Below, in pieces: positions 1 through 10,074 of a stretch of 64,000 nucleotides of DNA. Each line of letters begins with the position of its first letter. Within the stretch, counting starts at the first letter, position 1. The position numbers and the translations under genes are program-made. Under the pieces are notes generated by a model that saw only the letters and a list, made by a program, of their open reading frames with translations, was not told the DNA's origin and ran no database searches. The DNA lies in the NCBI RefSeq assembly GCF_025989125.1, contig NZ_JAPDNR010000001.1, positions 6,560,087 to 6,624,086 on the forward strand. Direction: 5' to 3'. The DNA comes from Chitinophaga nivalis. Lineage in GTDB: Bacteria > Bacteroidota > Bacteroidia > Chitinophagales > Chitinophagaceae.

Positions 1-85
1 ACCTGGAACAACTCATAAATACTAAAAGCCTGATTATCAATACATTTAAATCATTACTTCCATTAAACAATTAAGCAAATAACTC
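1..85. other. Short leader before the MoxR gene; end of an upstream gene not resolved
   Basis: AT-rich sequence without a clear promoter. All three forward frames reach a stop here (about positions 18, 25 and 74), so an upstream same-strand gene may end inside it, but the frame cannot be chosen. In the related E. coli neighbourhood a SWIM zinc-finger gene belongs to the same cluster, so such a gene just outside the window is plausible. This is inference only. Confidence 0.3.
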
Positions 86-1165
86 ATGTCTGACATCTTA
101 CGCCAACACGCTGAAACGCTCTTTGCCGGGGAACTGGAAGAACTGAAAAAACAGGATACGGAGAAACGCCCGCACCATTGGGTACTCTCTCCCCAGGCGG
201 TAGTGACCTACCTGATAGGTGGTAAACTGAAGAATGGTTTTGAAATAACCCCTAAATATATTGGTAGTAAACGGCTGATGGAAATAGCCGTAGCTACCCT
301 CGCTACTGACAGGGCCCTGCTGCTTTACGGATTACCCGGTACCGCCAAAAGCTGGGTGAGCGAACACCTGGCAGCTGCCATCAGCGGCGACTCCACCTTA
401 ATCATACAGGGTACTGCCGGTACCAGCGAAGAAAGCATCCGCTATGGCTGGAACTATGCAAAACTATTGGCAGAAGGACCTTCCCGGCAGGCATTGGTGG
501 AAACACCCGTGATGCGGGCGATGCAGGATGGCAAGATAGCCCGCATAGAAGAGCTGACCCGTATCGGCGCTGATGTACAGGATACCCTCATCACCATCCT
601 TTCAGAAAAAACATTGCCTGTACCAGAACTGAATACGGAAATACAAGCCGCTAAAGGGTTCAATATCATTGCCACTGCCAACAACCGCGATAAAGGTGTC
701 AACGAATTATCCAGCGCCTTAAAACGCCGTTTTAATACGGTCATTCTTCCGGTGCCCGACTCTATGGAAGAAGAAATAGACATTGTACGCAGACGGGTGG
801 AAAGCTTTGAAAAAGTGATGGAACTGCCCGCAGAAAAACCGGCACTCGAAGAAATCCGCCGCATCGTTACCATCTTCCGGGAACTCCGCAGCGGCGTTAC
901 CCTGGATGGCAAAACCAAACTAAAATCTCCCGGCAGCACCCTCAGTACCGCAGAAGCCATTTCCGTGGTGAACAGCGGGCTTACGCTGGCCGCCTATTTC
1001 GGAGACGGTTCCCTGACCGCCGCCGACCTGGCCGCCGGTATCATTGGCGCTGTGGTGAAAGATCCGGTACAGGACAAACTGGTGTGGCAGGAATACCTGG
1101 AAACCGTGGTAAAAACCAGGGAAGAATGGAAAGATGTATACCGCGCCTGCAGAGACCTGGGATGA
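86..1165 (+). CDS. MoxR-type AAA+ ATPase (YehL-like)
   Basis: Cytoplasmic AAA+ ATPase of the MoxR class, 359 aa, a group that usually works with a VWA-domain partner as a chaperone or remodelling machine. Visible motifs are Walker A GLPGTAKS at residues 82-89, a Walker B-like IARIEE near 151-156, sensor-1 IIATANN near 194-200 and the LKRRF arginine region near 212-216. It opens a same-strand cluster with DUF5682, VWA and DUF4132 genes; the next gene starts 111 bp downstream. Length and neighbours match E. coli YehL in the yehL-yehM-yehP set (family knowledge). The substrate is unknown. The ATG start is the first Met and is followed directly by family-like sequence. Confidence 0.88.
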   Translation: MSDILRQHAETLFAGELEELKKQDTEKRPHHWVLSPQAVVTYLIGGKLKNGFEITPKYIGSKRLMEIAVATLATDRALLLYGLPGTAKSWVSEHLAAAISGDSTLIIQGTAGTSEESIRYGWNYAKLLAEGPSRQALVETPVMRAMQDGKIARIEELTRIGADVQDTLITILSEKTLPVPELNTEIQAAKGFNIIATANNRDKGVNELSSALKRRFNTVILPVPDSMEEEIDIVRRRVESFEKVMELPAEKPALEEIRRIVTIFRELRSGVTLDGKTKLKSPGSTLSTAEAISVVNSGLTLAAYFGDGSLTAADLAAGIIGAVVKDPVQDKLVWQEYLETVVKTREEWKDVYRACRDLG

Positions 1166-1276
1166 TGTATTTTTTATCCGGCGGAAAATTCCGCTGCTGA
1201 CCGTCATACAGGTACCCCTGTTTTTGTATCATAAGGGAAAACAAGCACCCGTTTTCCTGGAAATAAGTGATCAACA

Positions 1277-3586
1277 ATGTCTGTACATATATTAGGCATC
1301 CGGCACCACGGACCCGGATCTGCCAGGAATGTGAAAGCATTTCTGGAAGCACTCCAGCCAGACATCGTACTGGTAGAAGGCCCACCGGAAGCCGATGCCA
1401 TCCTGCAATGGGCGGATCATGAAGACCTGCAGCCACCGGTAGCCATACTGGCTTATCAGCCAGATAGCCCGCAACAGGCCTGCTTCTATCCGTTCGCCGC
1501 CTTTTCACCGGAGTGGCAGGCGATACAATATGCCCGCCGGCAAAATATTCACGTCCGTTTCATGGACCTCCCCCTCGCGCATGTTTTTGCCCGGGAACAG
1601 GCAGAGAAAGCAGCCGCGGAGGCAGCCGCCAGCCAGGCAACACCGGATGCCGCTGACGATACCTCCCTAACGGCAACGCCTATGTGCTCCGCCGGCCAGG
1701 AAGTACCGGAAGTAGCTGTCGCCGACGAGGAAGCATTCACGCTCCCGCTGCGCCGCGATCCGATTTCACACCTCGCCGCCGCCGCCGGCTACGACGACGG
1801 TGAAAGATGGTGGGAACACATGTTTGAATACCGCCAGCAACCCGATCAGGTATTTGAAGCGGTACATGATGCCATGCAGGCCCTCCGGGAAGAACTGCCC
1901 GGCAACAATGATCCCCGCGAAGCCTTACGGGAAGCCTGGATGCGGAAAGTCATCCGGCAGGCGGAAAAAGAAATGTTCCAGCGTATAGCCGTGATATGCG
2001 GCGCCTGGCATGCCCCTGCCCTTTCCCACATGCCTAAAGCCAAAGAAGATAATGACCTGCTCAAAGGTCTGCCTAAAGTGAAAGTGGAATGTACCTGGAT
2101 ACCCTGGACGTATAACCGTTTAAGTTATGAAAGCGGTTATGGCGCCGGCATCCCCTCTCCCGGCTGGTACGAACACCACTGGCATCACCCGGCAGACGAC
2201 GGCACCCGCTGGATGGCCCGCGTAGCCAGACTTTTCCGGGAGCAGCAACAGGATATTTCCGTGGCCCATGTCATGGAAGCCGTACGGCTGGCCAATGCAC
2301 TGGCCTCCCTGCGCCACTATTCCCGGCCGGGACTGGAAGAGCTGAACGAGGCTACCCTCAGTGTACTCTGCAACGGGGAAGCCTTGCTGATGAAACTGAT
2401 CCGGGAGGAACTGATTGTCAGCAACTGTATCGGCAGCGTACCGCTATCGGTACCCAAACCACCCCTCCAGGCAGACATCGAAAAGCTACAGAAAAAACTA
2501 CGGCTGCCGCAAACAGCCGGCTTCAAAGACTATATCCTGGATCTGCGGAAAGACACTGATCTGGAGAGAAGTATTTTCCTGCACCGCCTGCAGCTGCTGG
2601 AAATTCAATGGGGTAAACGTTTTGAAATATCCGGCAAAGGTACCTTCAAGGAACAATGGCGTTTGCAATGGGACCCGGCACTGACCGTAGATATTATTGA
2701 AAAAGGGAACCAGGGGAATACCGTGGAGGAAGCAGCGGCGAAATTTGTGATCAGCCGGGCTGCGGCCACCGATACCCTCCGGGAAGTTTGTAGTATGCTG
2801 TCTTCCGCACTGCCGGCAGATCTGCCAGTCGTAGCGGATGTATTGATACACCGGATCAACAACCTGGCGGCGGCGGCCGGAGATGTGTTGCAGCTGATGG
2901 AAGTCATTCCTGCCCTTGTCAATATCAGCCGTTATGGCAACGTGCGGAAGACCGACGCGGCCCTGGTAACCGGCATTGCAGAAAGTATGATCAGCCGCAT
3001 CTGTATCAGCTTACCGGCTGCCTGCACAGCAGTGGCAGAAGAAGCCGCGCAATCGCTGCTGGACCTCTTCTACGCCATGAATGATGCCATCAGCCTGTTG
3101 CAGCAATCCGCACAAACGCACACCTGGCAGGATACCTTGCAAGCCATTGCCCGCAACCGGCAATCGGCGCCGGTGATCGCCGGCTATGCCACCCGGCTGC
3201 TGTTCGACTATAAGGTATGTACCGGCGAAGAGCTGGTGAAAACCTTTAGTGTAGCCATGTCCGTGGCCAGTCCGCCTGCAGAAGCGGCCGCCTGGCTGGA
3301 AGGTTTCCTGAAAGGCAGCGGCACCCTGCTGCTCCTGGATGAAGAACTCTGGGGAATGGTATATCAGTGGGTATTCCGGCTTGAAAATGATATTTTCATA
3401 CAGGTATTGCCGTTATTACGCCGCACCTTTTCTAACTTTACCGCCCCGGAACGGAAAAAACTGGGTGATAAAGTGAAGACAGGAGGCACCGGTAACAGCC
3501 CATCCGCGCTCGTTTCCACCTCCGGACCGGATGCAATACGGGGGGCACAGGGTATTCCTGTGGTGATGCAGTTACTGGGATATTGA
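1277..3586 (+). CDS. DUF5682 family protein (YehM-like)
   Basis: Protein of 769 aa with no known biochemical function. The N terminus carries GIRHHGPGSAR near residues 7-17 and a strand ending VLVEGPPEAD near 31-40. A second conserved-looking motif, VICGAWHAP, lies near 235-245. This HxG...EGP...GxxH layout resembles TraB/ChaN/EreA-like folds, which is inference. Residues about 110-155 form an Ala/acidic low-complexity stretch that looks like a linker. Size and place between a MoxR ATPase and a VWA protein match E. coli YehM. The gene is probably co-transcribed with its neighbours (46 bp to the VWA gene). Confidence 0.82.
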   Translation: MSVHILGIRHHGPGSARNVKAFLEALQPDIVLVEGPPEADAILQWADHEDLQPPVAILAYQPDSPQQACFYPFAAFSPEWQAIQYARRQNIHVRFMDLPLAHVFAREQAEKAAAEAAASQATPDAADDTSLTATPMCSAGQEVPEVAVADEEAFTLPLRRDPISHLAAAAGYDDGERWWEHMFEYRQQPDQVFEAVHDAMQALREELPGNNDPREALREAWMRKVIRQAEKEMFQRIAVICGAWHAPALSHMPKAKEDNDLLKGLPKVKVECTWIPWTYNRLSYESGYGAGIPSPGWYEHHWHHPADDGTRWMARVARLFREQQQDISVAHVMEAVRLANALASLRHYSRPGLEELNEATLSVLCNGEALLMKLIREELIVSNCIGSVPLSVPKPPLQADIEKLQKKLRLPQTAGFKDYILDLRKDTDLERSIFLHRLQLLEIQWGKRFEISGKGTFKEQWRLQWDPALTVDIIEKGNQGNTVEEAAAKFVISRAAATDTLREVCSMLSSALPADLPVVADVLIHRINNLAAAAGDVLQLMEVIPALVNISRYGNVRKTDAALVTGIAESMISRICISLPAACTAVAEEAAQSLLDLFYAMNDAISLLQQSAQTHTWQDTLQAIARNRQSAPVIAGYATRLLFDYKVCTGEELVKTFSVAMSVASPPAEAAAWLEGFLKGSGTLLLLDEELWGMVYQWVFRLENDIFIQVLPLLRRTFSNFTAPERKKLGDKVKTGGTGNSPSALVSTSGPDAIRGAQGIPVVMQLLGY

Positions 3587-3632
3587 GCGGAAAAGAAACA
3601 GTTTATAAATCAGGTTCTGAAAAATTTATCAC

Positions 3633-4766
3633 ATGGAGGAACAGATGCGCAGATGGCGGCTGATCCTGGGAAGCGGAGAAAATGATGGTACCGCCTATAC
3701 CCTGGACAAAACCGATCTGCAGATAGATAAAACACTGGAAGCACTGTACGACAGTACCCGGCAAGGCGGGCTGGGAGCCTCATCTCCCAATGTAAGCCGC
3801 TGGCTGGGAGACATCCGCAGCTATTTTCCGGCTTCCGTAGTACAGGTTATGCAGAAAGATGCCCTGCAACGCCTGCAGCTGACGGAGATGCTTTTTGAAA
3901 AAGAGATGCTGCAAAACGTGACACCGGATGTACACCTGGTGGCCACCCTGATGACATTAAGCCGCGTTATTCCCGAAAAAACCAGGGATACTGCCCGGCA
4001 GGTGGTACAGCAGGTGGTGGATGAACTGATGAAAAAACTGGCGCAGCCTATGCAACAGGCCATCAGCGGCAGTTTAAACCGGAGCATCCGCAACCGCCGG
4101 CCACGCCACAACGAAATCAACTGGCACCTCACCATCCGGCAAAACCTGCGGCACTACCAGCCGGCCTATCAGACGATCATCCCGGAAACGCTGATCGGAT
4201 ATGGCCGCAAACGGTCTGCCCTCAAGGATGTGGTATTATGTCTGGATCAGAGCGGCTCTATGGGGACCTCTGTTGTATATTCCGGTATCTTTGGCGCCGT
4301 AATGGCGACTATTCCGGCAGTGCGCACCAGAATGGTGGTATTTGATACTGCCGTGGCGGATCTTACGGAAGAACTGACCGACCCGGTAGACCTCCTGTTT
4401 GGCGTACAGCTGGGCGGCGGTACCGATATCCATGCCGCATTGCAATACTGTGAACAGATCATTACCCGGCCGGCAGATACCGTACTGGTAATGGTAACAG
4501 ACCTGTTTGAAGGCGGAGACGACAAAAACATGCGTAAACGGTTTGCCAGCCTGGCAATGGCAGGCGTACAGGTAGTGGTACTGCTGGCCCTCAACGATGA
4601 AGGGGCGCCGGCCTACGACCATGAAAATGCACAGTTCCTCGCGGAACTTGGCATACCGGTATTTGCCTGTACCCCGGATAAATTCCCGGACCTGATGGCC
4701 ATGGCACTCAGCAAACAGGATGTTGCGCAATGGGCTGCTAAAGAAGATATAGTGCTGAAAAAATAA
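3633..4766 (+). CDS. VWA domain protein with intact MIDAS (YehP-like)
   Basis: Protein of 377 aa: a helical N-terminal half, then a von Willebrand A domain from about residue 198. The metal-ion-dependent adhesion site is complete: DQSGS (D205, S207, S209), T264 in GGGTD and D290 in VTDLF. There is no signal peptide, so it is probably cytoplasmic, as expected for a partner of the MoxR ATPase two genes upstream. MoxR-VWA pairs act as ATPase plus substrate adaptor in well-studied cases such as RavA-ViaA. It is followed after only 19 bp by the DUF4132 gene. Length matches E. coli YehP. Confidence 0.87.
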   Translation: MEEQMRRWRLILGSGENDGTAYTLDKTDLQIDKTLEALYDSTRQGGLGASSPNVSRWLGDIRSYFPASVVQVMQKDALQRLQLTEMLFEKEMLQNVTPDVHLVATLMTLSRVIPEKTRDTARQVVQQVVDELMKKLAQPMQQAISGSLNRSIRNRRPRHNEINWHLTIRQNLRHYQPAYQTIIPETLIGYGRKRSALKDVVLCLDQSGSMGTSVVYSGIFGAVMATIPAVRTRMVVFDTAVADLTEELTDPVDLLFGVQLGGGTDIHAALQYCEQIITRPADTVLVMVTDLFEGGDDKNMRKRFASLAMAGVQVVVLLALNDEGAPAYDHENAQFLAELGIPVFACTPDKFPDLMAMALSKQDVAQWAAKEDIVLKK

Positions 4767-4785
4767 ATGAATCTATTTATACCTT

Positions 4786-7716
4786 ATGCCGTATACAAAG
4801 GAAGCGATACTACCTCTTGTTGAACAACTAAAACAGTTTACTGACTATGAAGATACCCTCTACCCACACCTGCACGCGGGAATCGACTTCCTGACCGGAA
4901 CAACATTTACCGTACCCGAATTTGCACAGCTCCACGAAGCTGCGCAGATGAACTACTTCCTTCCCTTACTACAGCTACCCGATCACTGGGACGATAACGA
5001 CCGGCTGATCCTGCAGCTGCTGGCGCCCCCACTTACCTGGGCTGCCTGCCAGGAACGCTTTCTGCAAACCATCGTCCCCTTAATGGATGCTCCTGGCACC
5101 TCTTCATCCGTGGTACTGCGTTTCAGCTATTTCACCAGCTTCCTGCAGCAACGTGGCTGTACACCGGCAGCAATAGGCTCGCTCCTGATCAGCTATTCCG
5201 GCGATGGCAACAACTTTGACCTGGCGCCCTTAAAATTCACGCCGCTGCGTAAGTTCCTGCAAGACCTGATCAAAGGCGCAGAATGGGCCACGATAGATGA
5301 TTACCTGCGTACCTGGAAACAAAAAGGCTGGAATTCGCTGTTCTACCGGCTACTCTCCAAAGGCCATCCCGACCGGGAAATGGAATACCTGGACAGTATC
5401 CTGCAACAGCACCGGCAACCTTATACCAACTATGAACTGATAAAGGTGTTGTTGCAAAACAACTTCCCTAAATATGAAACGGTAGTAGAAAGGGCCAATA
5501 ATTTTTATACCACGGTACCCGATTATGCGGCCCTGCTAAACAGTTACCAACTCCTGGCCCGTCATCTCCCGGAAAAATATAATACACCGCTGATACAAAC
5601 AGCCTATGCTTTCCTGGAAACACAGCATAACGGCATGGTTGCCCTGGATAACCAACCGGCAGCCGATAGCCCGGAAAATGAAGGCGGCTGGTTACCGCCG
5701 GGGGTGAGTGCGATTCAGCAACTGCTGCTGCTGGATACCGCCGGCGCCTTGTCTTACCTGGATCAGTATATATCAGATAAACATTACCTGCATCCGCAGG
5801 CCTTCCAGGTGATGAAAGACCTCCTGCAGGCCCGGGCAGTACCCTTGTTGCTACAGGCATTGGAAAATGATTACGATGCCCGTAATGTATTACCGGTATT
5901 GACTCAGCTGGACAAACAACTATACGAAGACCGGCTGTGGCCTTTCACCCTGCATAAACTGAAATCAGTTCGTTCGCTCGTTGCCGTTGTACTGGCCGAT
6001 CATCCGCAGGCGCTGGAAAAAGCAGGCGAACTGTTGCTCCATAAAAAAGCGGAACAACGGTTAACGGCCGTACAAATCCTTTGCAAACTCAATACGGCAG
6101 CCGCACGCGAGCTGCTGCAACAAGCCTTACATAAAGAAATCAACGACGACGCCCGCGATATGATGCTGGAAGTACTGGGGGATACCCTTACCGGTATGGA
6201 CGATATGGCGGCTGTTACCGAGCTGGTGGCCTTTGCCAGAAAAAGAGGTAAACTCTCCCGGTTCCCGGAACCCTGGCTGGACGAAAGCACGCTTCCGCCG
6301 CTCTACCTCCTGGATGGCACCACGGCTACTTCGGATATGGTGCGTTTCCTGCTGTACCGCCTGTCGCGGATCAAAGAGATCCAGGTAGATATAGAAGCCC
6401 GGCCGTTATTACGTTTGGTAGATCAGTCCCGTAGCGGCGGTTTTGCGGCCCATCTCTTTAAATTATATACCGATAAAGGTGGGGAAGCCCGACTGCGATA
6501 CCTGATGGTACTGGCAGCCCTGACAGGAGATGATGCCCTGGTGGAAAGCCTGCATAGGTCTATCTACCAATGGATAGAAGAAAAACGTCTGAAACAGGCC
6601 GAACACGGCGTGGCAGCACTGGCCCTGCAAGGCAGCCTCAATGCCTTGCGTGCTGTGGAGTTCCTGTCGCGCAAGTACCAGATGCGGCGGCCTCAGGTTG
6701 GCGCTGCCGCGGCGGCGGCCTTACAACAGACAGCTACCGAAGCTGGTATCAGCCTGCATGAACTGGGCGACCGCCTCGTACCGGATTTTGGTTTCCGGGG
6801 CTTATTCCGCCCGTTTGCAGTCAGGGATGAAATTTATCATGCTGGTATCGACAGCCAGTTTAAGCTGACCTATTTCAACAAAAATAAACGGCAGCTTAAA
6901 GCTATGCCGGCTGCGACGCCATCTCCTGTTAAAGAAACCTTTAAACGGATTGCCAAAGCCATCACGGAAACGGCTAAACTCCAATCGCAACGGCTGGAAC
7001 ATTACCTGGTCATCCAAAGAAAATGGACGGCTGCTCAATGGACGGCTTTATTCGGGCAGCACCCACTCATGTGTGCCTTTGCCACCCGCTTGTTATGGGG
7101 CGTATATGACGAACAGGAACAGCTGATCCAATGTTTCCGTTACCGCGAAGACACTGCCATGGAAAACCTTGCGGGAGAAACGGTTGTCATCCCCGCCAGG
7201 GCCACGGTACGTATCCTGCACCCCTTGTACCTGGATGCTACGACCTTACAGCAATGGAAACAGCAATTTGCAGCGCTGGGCATGTTGCCGGTATTTCCGC
7301 AGCTGGACCGCCCCGTTGCAGCCCTGTCGCCCATACAAGCCGATAGCACTGTGATACATGATTTTGAAGACATCTCCCTGGAAAGTGAAGTGTTACATCA
7401 GCTCATGGACCAGAAAGGCTGGAAACTCTCGGAAGGCAATGATGGTAAATACATGTATGTATTCCACAAAACAGATGATGAAAACCAGCTGGAAGTGATC
7501 ATGGAAATGAGCGGCGTATACCAGGAAGATGCGGCCTCATGGCGGATGGGCAAACTGTATTTTGTAGACCGGACCAAAACGCAGCAACGCTGGTTCCGTA
7601 CTACAGATAAAGAAGTAGCCACCGGCCTGTTACCATTACATAGTGTGCCACCGGTATTTTATTCGGAAGCCATCACAGATATTACGGTGTCCAGGGAAAA
7701 AATGAGCTTATCGTAG
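4786..7716 (+). CDS. DUF4132 (MolR/YehI-like) protein with HEAT-like middle
   Basis: Large 976-aa protein without signal peptide or membrane segments. The central part (about residues 300-660) is rich in Leu/Ala helical repeats resembling HEAT repeats. The C-terminal part around residues 740-950, including LIQCFRYRED and a following VIPARATVRILHPLYL stretch, fits the DUF4132 domain of E. coli MolR/YehI. It is the last gene of the same-strand cluster, 19 bp after the VWA gene. No catalytic motif could be identified. The HEAT-like part suggests a scaffold for the ATPase/VWA pair (inference). Confidence 0.75.
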   Translation: MPYTKEAILPLVEQLKQFTDYEDTLYPHLHAGIDFLTGTTFTVPEFAQLHEAAQMNYFLPLLQLPDHWDDNDRLILQLLAPPLTWAACQERFLQTIVPLMDAPGTSSSVVLRFSYFTSFLQQRGCTPAAIGSLLISYSGDGNNFDLAPLKFTPLRKFLQDLIKGAEWATIDDYLRTWKQKGWNSLFYRLLSKGHPDREMEYLDSILQQHRQPYTNYELIKVLLQNNFPKYETVVERANNFYTTVPDYAALLNSYQLLARHLPEKYNTPLIQTAYAFLETQHNGMVALDNQPAADSPENEGGWLPPGVSAIQQLLLLDTAGALSYLDQYISDKHYLHPQAFQVMKDLLQARAVPLLLQALENDYDARNVLPVLTQLDKQLYEDRLWPFTLHKLKSVRSLVAVVLADHPQALEKAGELLLHKKAEQRLTAVQILCKLNTAAARELLQQALHKEINDDARDMMLEVLGDTLTGMDDMAAVTELVAFARKRGKLSRFPEPWLDESTLPPLYLLDGTTATSDMVRFLLYRLSRIKEIQVDIEARPLLRLVDQSRSGGFAAHLFKLYTDKGGEARLRYLMVLAALTGDDALVESLHRSIYQWIEEKRLKQAEHGVAALALQGSLNALRAVEFLSRKYQMRRPQVGAAAAAALQQTATEAGISLHELGDRLVPDFGFRGLFRPFAVRDEIYHAGIDSQFKLTYFNKNKRQLKAMPAATPSPVKETFKRIAKAITETAKLQSQRLEHYLVIQRKWTAAQWTALFGQHPLMCAFATRLLWGVYDEQEQLIQCFRYREDTAMENLAGETVVIPARATVRILHPLYLDATTLQQWKQQFAALGMLPVFPQLDRPVAALSPIQADSTVIHDFEDISLESEVLHQLMDQKGWKLSEGNDGKYMYVFHKTDDENQLEVIMEMSGVYQEDAASWRMGKLYFVDRTKTQQRWFRTTDKEVATGLLPLHSVPPVFYSEAITDITVSREKMSLS

Positions 7717-7783
7717 TTACTGGCAATCATGGGATTTTATTTGTATTTTTTCGCTTTATACAGTGAACAGGTAAAACTCATTT

Positions 7784-9361
7784 ATGCAGAAGCTACATTC
7801 CCTGCTGTCAGGAGGACTATTACTCCTCCTGACAGTTACCACTCTCCGGTTACAAGCGATACACCTCATTCCCCAGCCATCGGCTGTAAAAACATTACCC
7901 GGTCGTTTTAATTTATCCGGCGCTACGGTGATTATAGCCGGCAACAATACTACCGCAGCTACCCTGCTCCAACAAACTCTTCGCGCAGACCATCAGTTAT
8001 CCTTATCTGTTAAAACAGCAGCCCGCCATAATTATATCCGGCTGACCACAGATGCGGGATTGTTAAAAACAATTGGTACAGAAGGCTACCTGCTGCAGGT
8101 ACAGCCGGATCATATCCGGATAACCGCCGCCAGCAACACAGGTATTTTCTATGGTATCCAATCACTCCGGCAGCTGATTATGCCGCAGGAACAAGCCTAT
8201 GCCATTGATGCCGTGGAGATAACCGACAAGCCACGTTTCAGCTGGCGGGCTTTTATGCTGGATGAAGGCCGTTACTTTAAAGGCCCTGCTGCCGTAAAAC
8301 GTTTGCTGGATGAAATGGCCTTACTGAAAATGAATGTGTTTCACTGGCATCTCACCGATGACCAGGGATGGCGTATTGAAATCAAAAAATATCCGCTGCT
8401 CACGCAGGTAGGTAGTAAACGCGATTCCACCCAAACCGGCGGCTGGAACAGCCCTACCTATGATGGCAAGCCACATGCAGGCTATTACACCCAGGAAGAA
8501 ATCCGGGATATTATCCGGTATGCTGCCGACCGGCACATTACCATTGTACCTGAAATAGAAATGCCCGGACATGCCAGTGCAGCCATCGCTGCTTATCCCT
8601 GGCTGGGCACCCGGCATCAGCCGATTACTGTACCGGTAAAATTCGGCGTACAATACGATGTGTTTAATGTAGCAGATCCGAAAGTAATCGGCTTCCTGCA
8701 AGACGTTCTGCAGGAAGTCATGGCCTTATTCCCTTCCAAAGTCATTCATATTGGCGGTGATGAAGTAAAATATGATCAATGGAAGGCCGATGCCGGTGTA
8801 AATGCCTATATGCAGGCGCATCAGCTCCGGACACCAGCGGATCTGCAAATAGCCTTTACCAATCGTATTTCCAATTACCTCGCAGGCAAACAACGCCGGA
8901 TGGCAGGCTGGAATGAGATTATGGGCCATAAACTGCATGAGTATACCGATACGGCAGATGTATCTGCCAAAGAAAAGCTGGCTGCCGGTACGATTGTGCA
9001 ATTCTGGAAAGGCGAACTACAGCTGATTACAGAAGCCGTTGCCAAAGGCTATGAGGTGATCAACTCCTATCATGCCATGACTTATCTCGATTATAGCTAC
9101 GAGGAAATTTCATTGGAAAAAGCCTTCCGGTTTGATCCGGTACCAACCGGGCTGGATCCGAAGTATCAGGCAAAAATACTGGGTAGCGGCTGCCAGATGT
9201 GGGGCGAGTGGATACCAGATGAAAAAGCGATGCAGCACCAGGTATATCCGCGGCTGGCAGCCTATGCCAACAGCGACTGGGCGGAACCTGCCAATAAGGA
9301 TTTTGAAAATTTCAAGTCCGCGCTGACTTATTTCCTCCAACGCTGGAAAACAGCACAATAA
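7784..9361 (+). CDS. Beta-N-acetylhexosaminidase, GH20
   Basis: Secreted glycoside hydrolase family 20 enzyme, 525 aa, that removes terminal N-acetylglucosamine or N-acetylgalactosamine from chitin fragments or glycans. It has an N-terminal hydrophobic signal (about residues 1-25), a GH20b-like N-terminal domain (about 28-145) and the TIM barrel from about 150. The catalytic pair is in HIGGDE, with D326 polarising the substrate acetamide and E327 as acid/base. FHWHLTDDQGW near 186-196 is also typical of the family. It starts 67 bp after the DUF4132 gene and ends at a strong bidirectional hairpin. Periplasmic or outer-membrane location is inferred from the signal. Confidence 0.93.
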   Translation: MQKLHSLLSGGLLLLLTVTTLRLQAIHLIPQPSAVKTLPGRFNLSGATVIIAGNNTTAATLLQQTLRADHQLSLSVKTAARHNYIRLTTDAGLLKTIGTEGYLLQVQPDHIRITAASNTGIFYGIQSLRQLIMPQEQAYAIDAVEITDKPRFSWRAFMLDEGRYFKGPAAVKRLLDEMALLKMNVFHWHLTDDQGWRIEIKKYPLLTQVGSKRDSTQTGGWNSPTYDGKPHAGYYTQEEIRDIIRYAADRHITIVPEIEMPGHASAAIAAYPWLGTRHQPITVPVKFGVQYDVFNVADPKVIGFLQDVLQEVMALFPSKVIHIGGDEVKYDQWKADAGVNAYMQAHQLRTPADLQIAFTNRISNYLAGKQRRMAGWNEIMGHKLHEYTDTADVSAKEKLAAGTIVQFWKGELQLITEAVAKGYEVINSYHAMTYLDYSYEEISLEKAFRFDPVPTGLDPKYQAKILGSGCQMWGEWIPDEKAMQHQVYPRLAAYANSDWAEPANKDFENFKSALTYFLQRWKTAQ

Positions 9362-9371
9362 TATCAATAAC

Positions 9372-9416
9372 GTATATACACCAGCGTGATCCGCCCGGAT
9401 CATCTGGTGTATATAC
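9372..9416. terminator. Bidirectional hairpin between convergent genes
   Basis: A 13-bp perfect stem (9372-9384 with 9404-9416) encloses a second 5-bp stem GATCC/GGATC. It sits between the ends of the GH20 gene and the convergent lipoprotein gene. U-tracts are weak, so termination is inferred from position and stem strength. Confidence 0.7.
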
Positions 9417-9421
9417 ATTAC

Positions 9422-10054
9422 TCAGGGTTTTCTTTGCAGTATTTTTTCGTGACCTTTTGGCGAGAACAGGGTATATACCACTTCCCGTCTATCATGTGTG
9501 GCAAGTGCTTCCGGACTTCCTTCCCCGACGACCGGGAAAGACCTTACCAATGACCGGCCTTTAATATAAAATGTATCGGCGCCTTTATACTCCTTATCCT
9601 GTAAGGTATCCAAGGCAATGCTACTGATACGGGTTGCCTGTTTTCCGTTGAGTTCAAAGGCATATATTTTACCGTATCGTCCGGTGCCGGCTGATACCAT
9701 ATAACAATAGAGTTCAGGAGCGCCATTTGCATCCAGATCTGCCACCATCATATTTTTCATATCTCCTTTCACATCTCTTTCCACAATGCTGTCTGCCCGG
9801 GTGGTATCCTTTCTATTGCCTACGGCGATGATCAGGTTATGTATATTACCGTCATTTTTTGTCAGTGCGGTAATACGATAGTTACCTGTTACCGTATCCT
9901 GCCGGAAGGCAATTTCCGGTTTATCACGTACCGGCGCAGCCGTAATGGTGCTGTCTTCCTGCTGCGGTGTATCTGATTTCAACGGGTTATTGCAGGCAGC
10001 ACCTATGACTACTGCTAATCCACATATAAAAAAGATATGGTTTGTACATTTCAT
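9422..10054 (-). CDS. Hypothetical lipoprotein
   Basis: Protein of 210 aa with a lipoprotein signal: a hydrophobic stretch at residues 7-19 followed by Cys in GAACNN. The rest is beta-rich and contains LDANGAPELYCYM, reminiscent of repeat-type VCBS/FG-GAP calcium loops (DxNGxxE), so it may monitor or bind something at the outer membrane. No enzyme motif is visible. It is convergent with the GH20 gene and lies 20 bp downstream of a small basic protein gene on the same strand. Confidence 0.7.
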   Translation of the reverse strand: MKCTNHIFFICGLAVVIGAACNNPLKSDTPQQEDSTITAAPVRDKPEIAFRQDTVTGNYRITALTKNDGNIHNLIIAVGNRKDTTRADSIVERDVKGDMKNMMVADLDANGAPELYCYMVSAGTGRYGKIYAFELNGKQATRISSIALDTLQDKEYKGADTFYIKGRSLVRSFPVVGEGSPEALATHDRREVVYTLFSPKGHEKILQRKP

Positions 10055-10074
10055 GCTGACCGGTTTTACATCTT

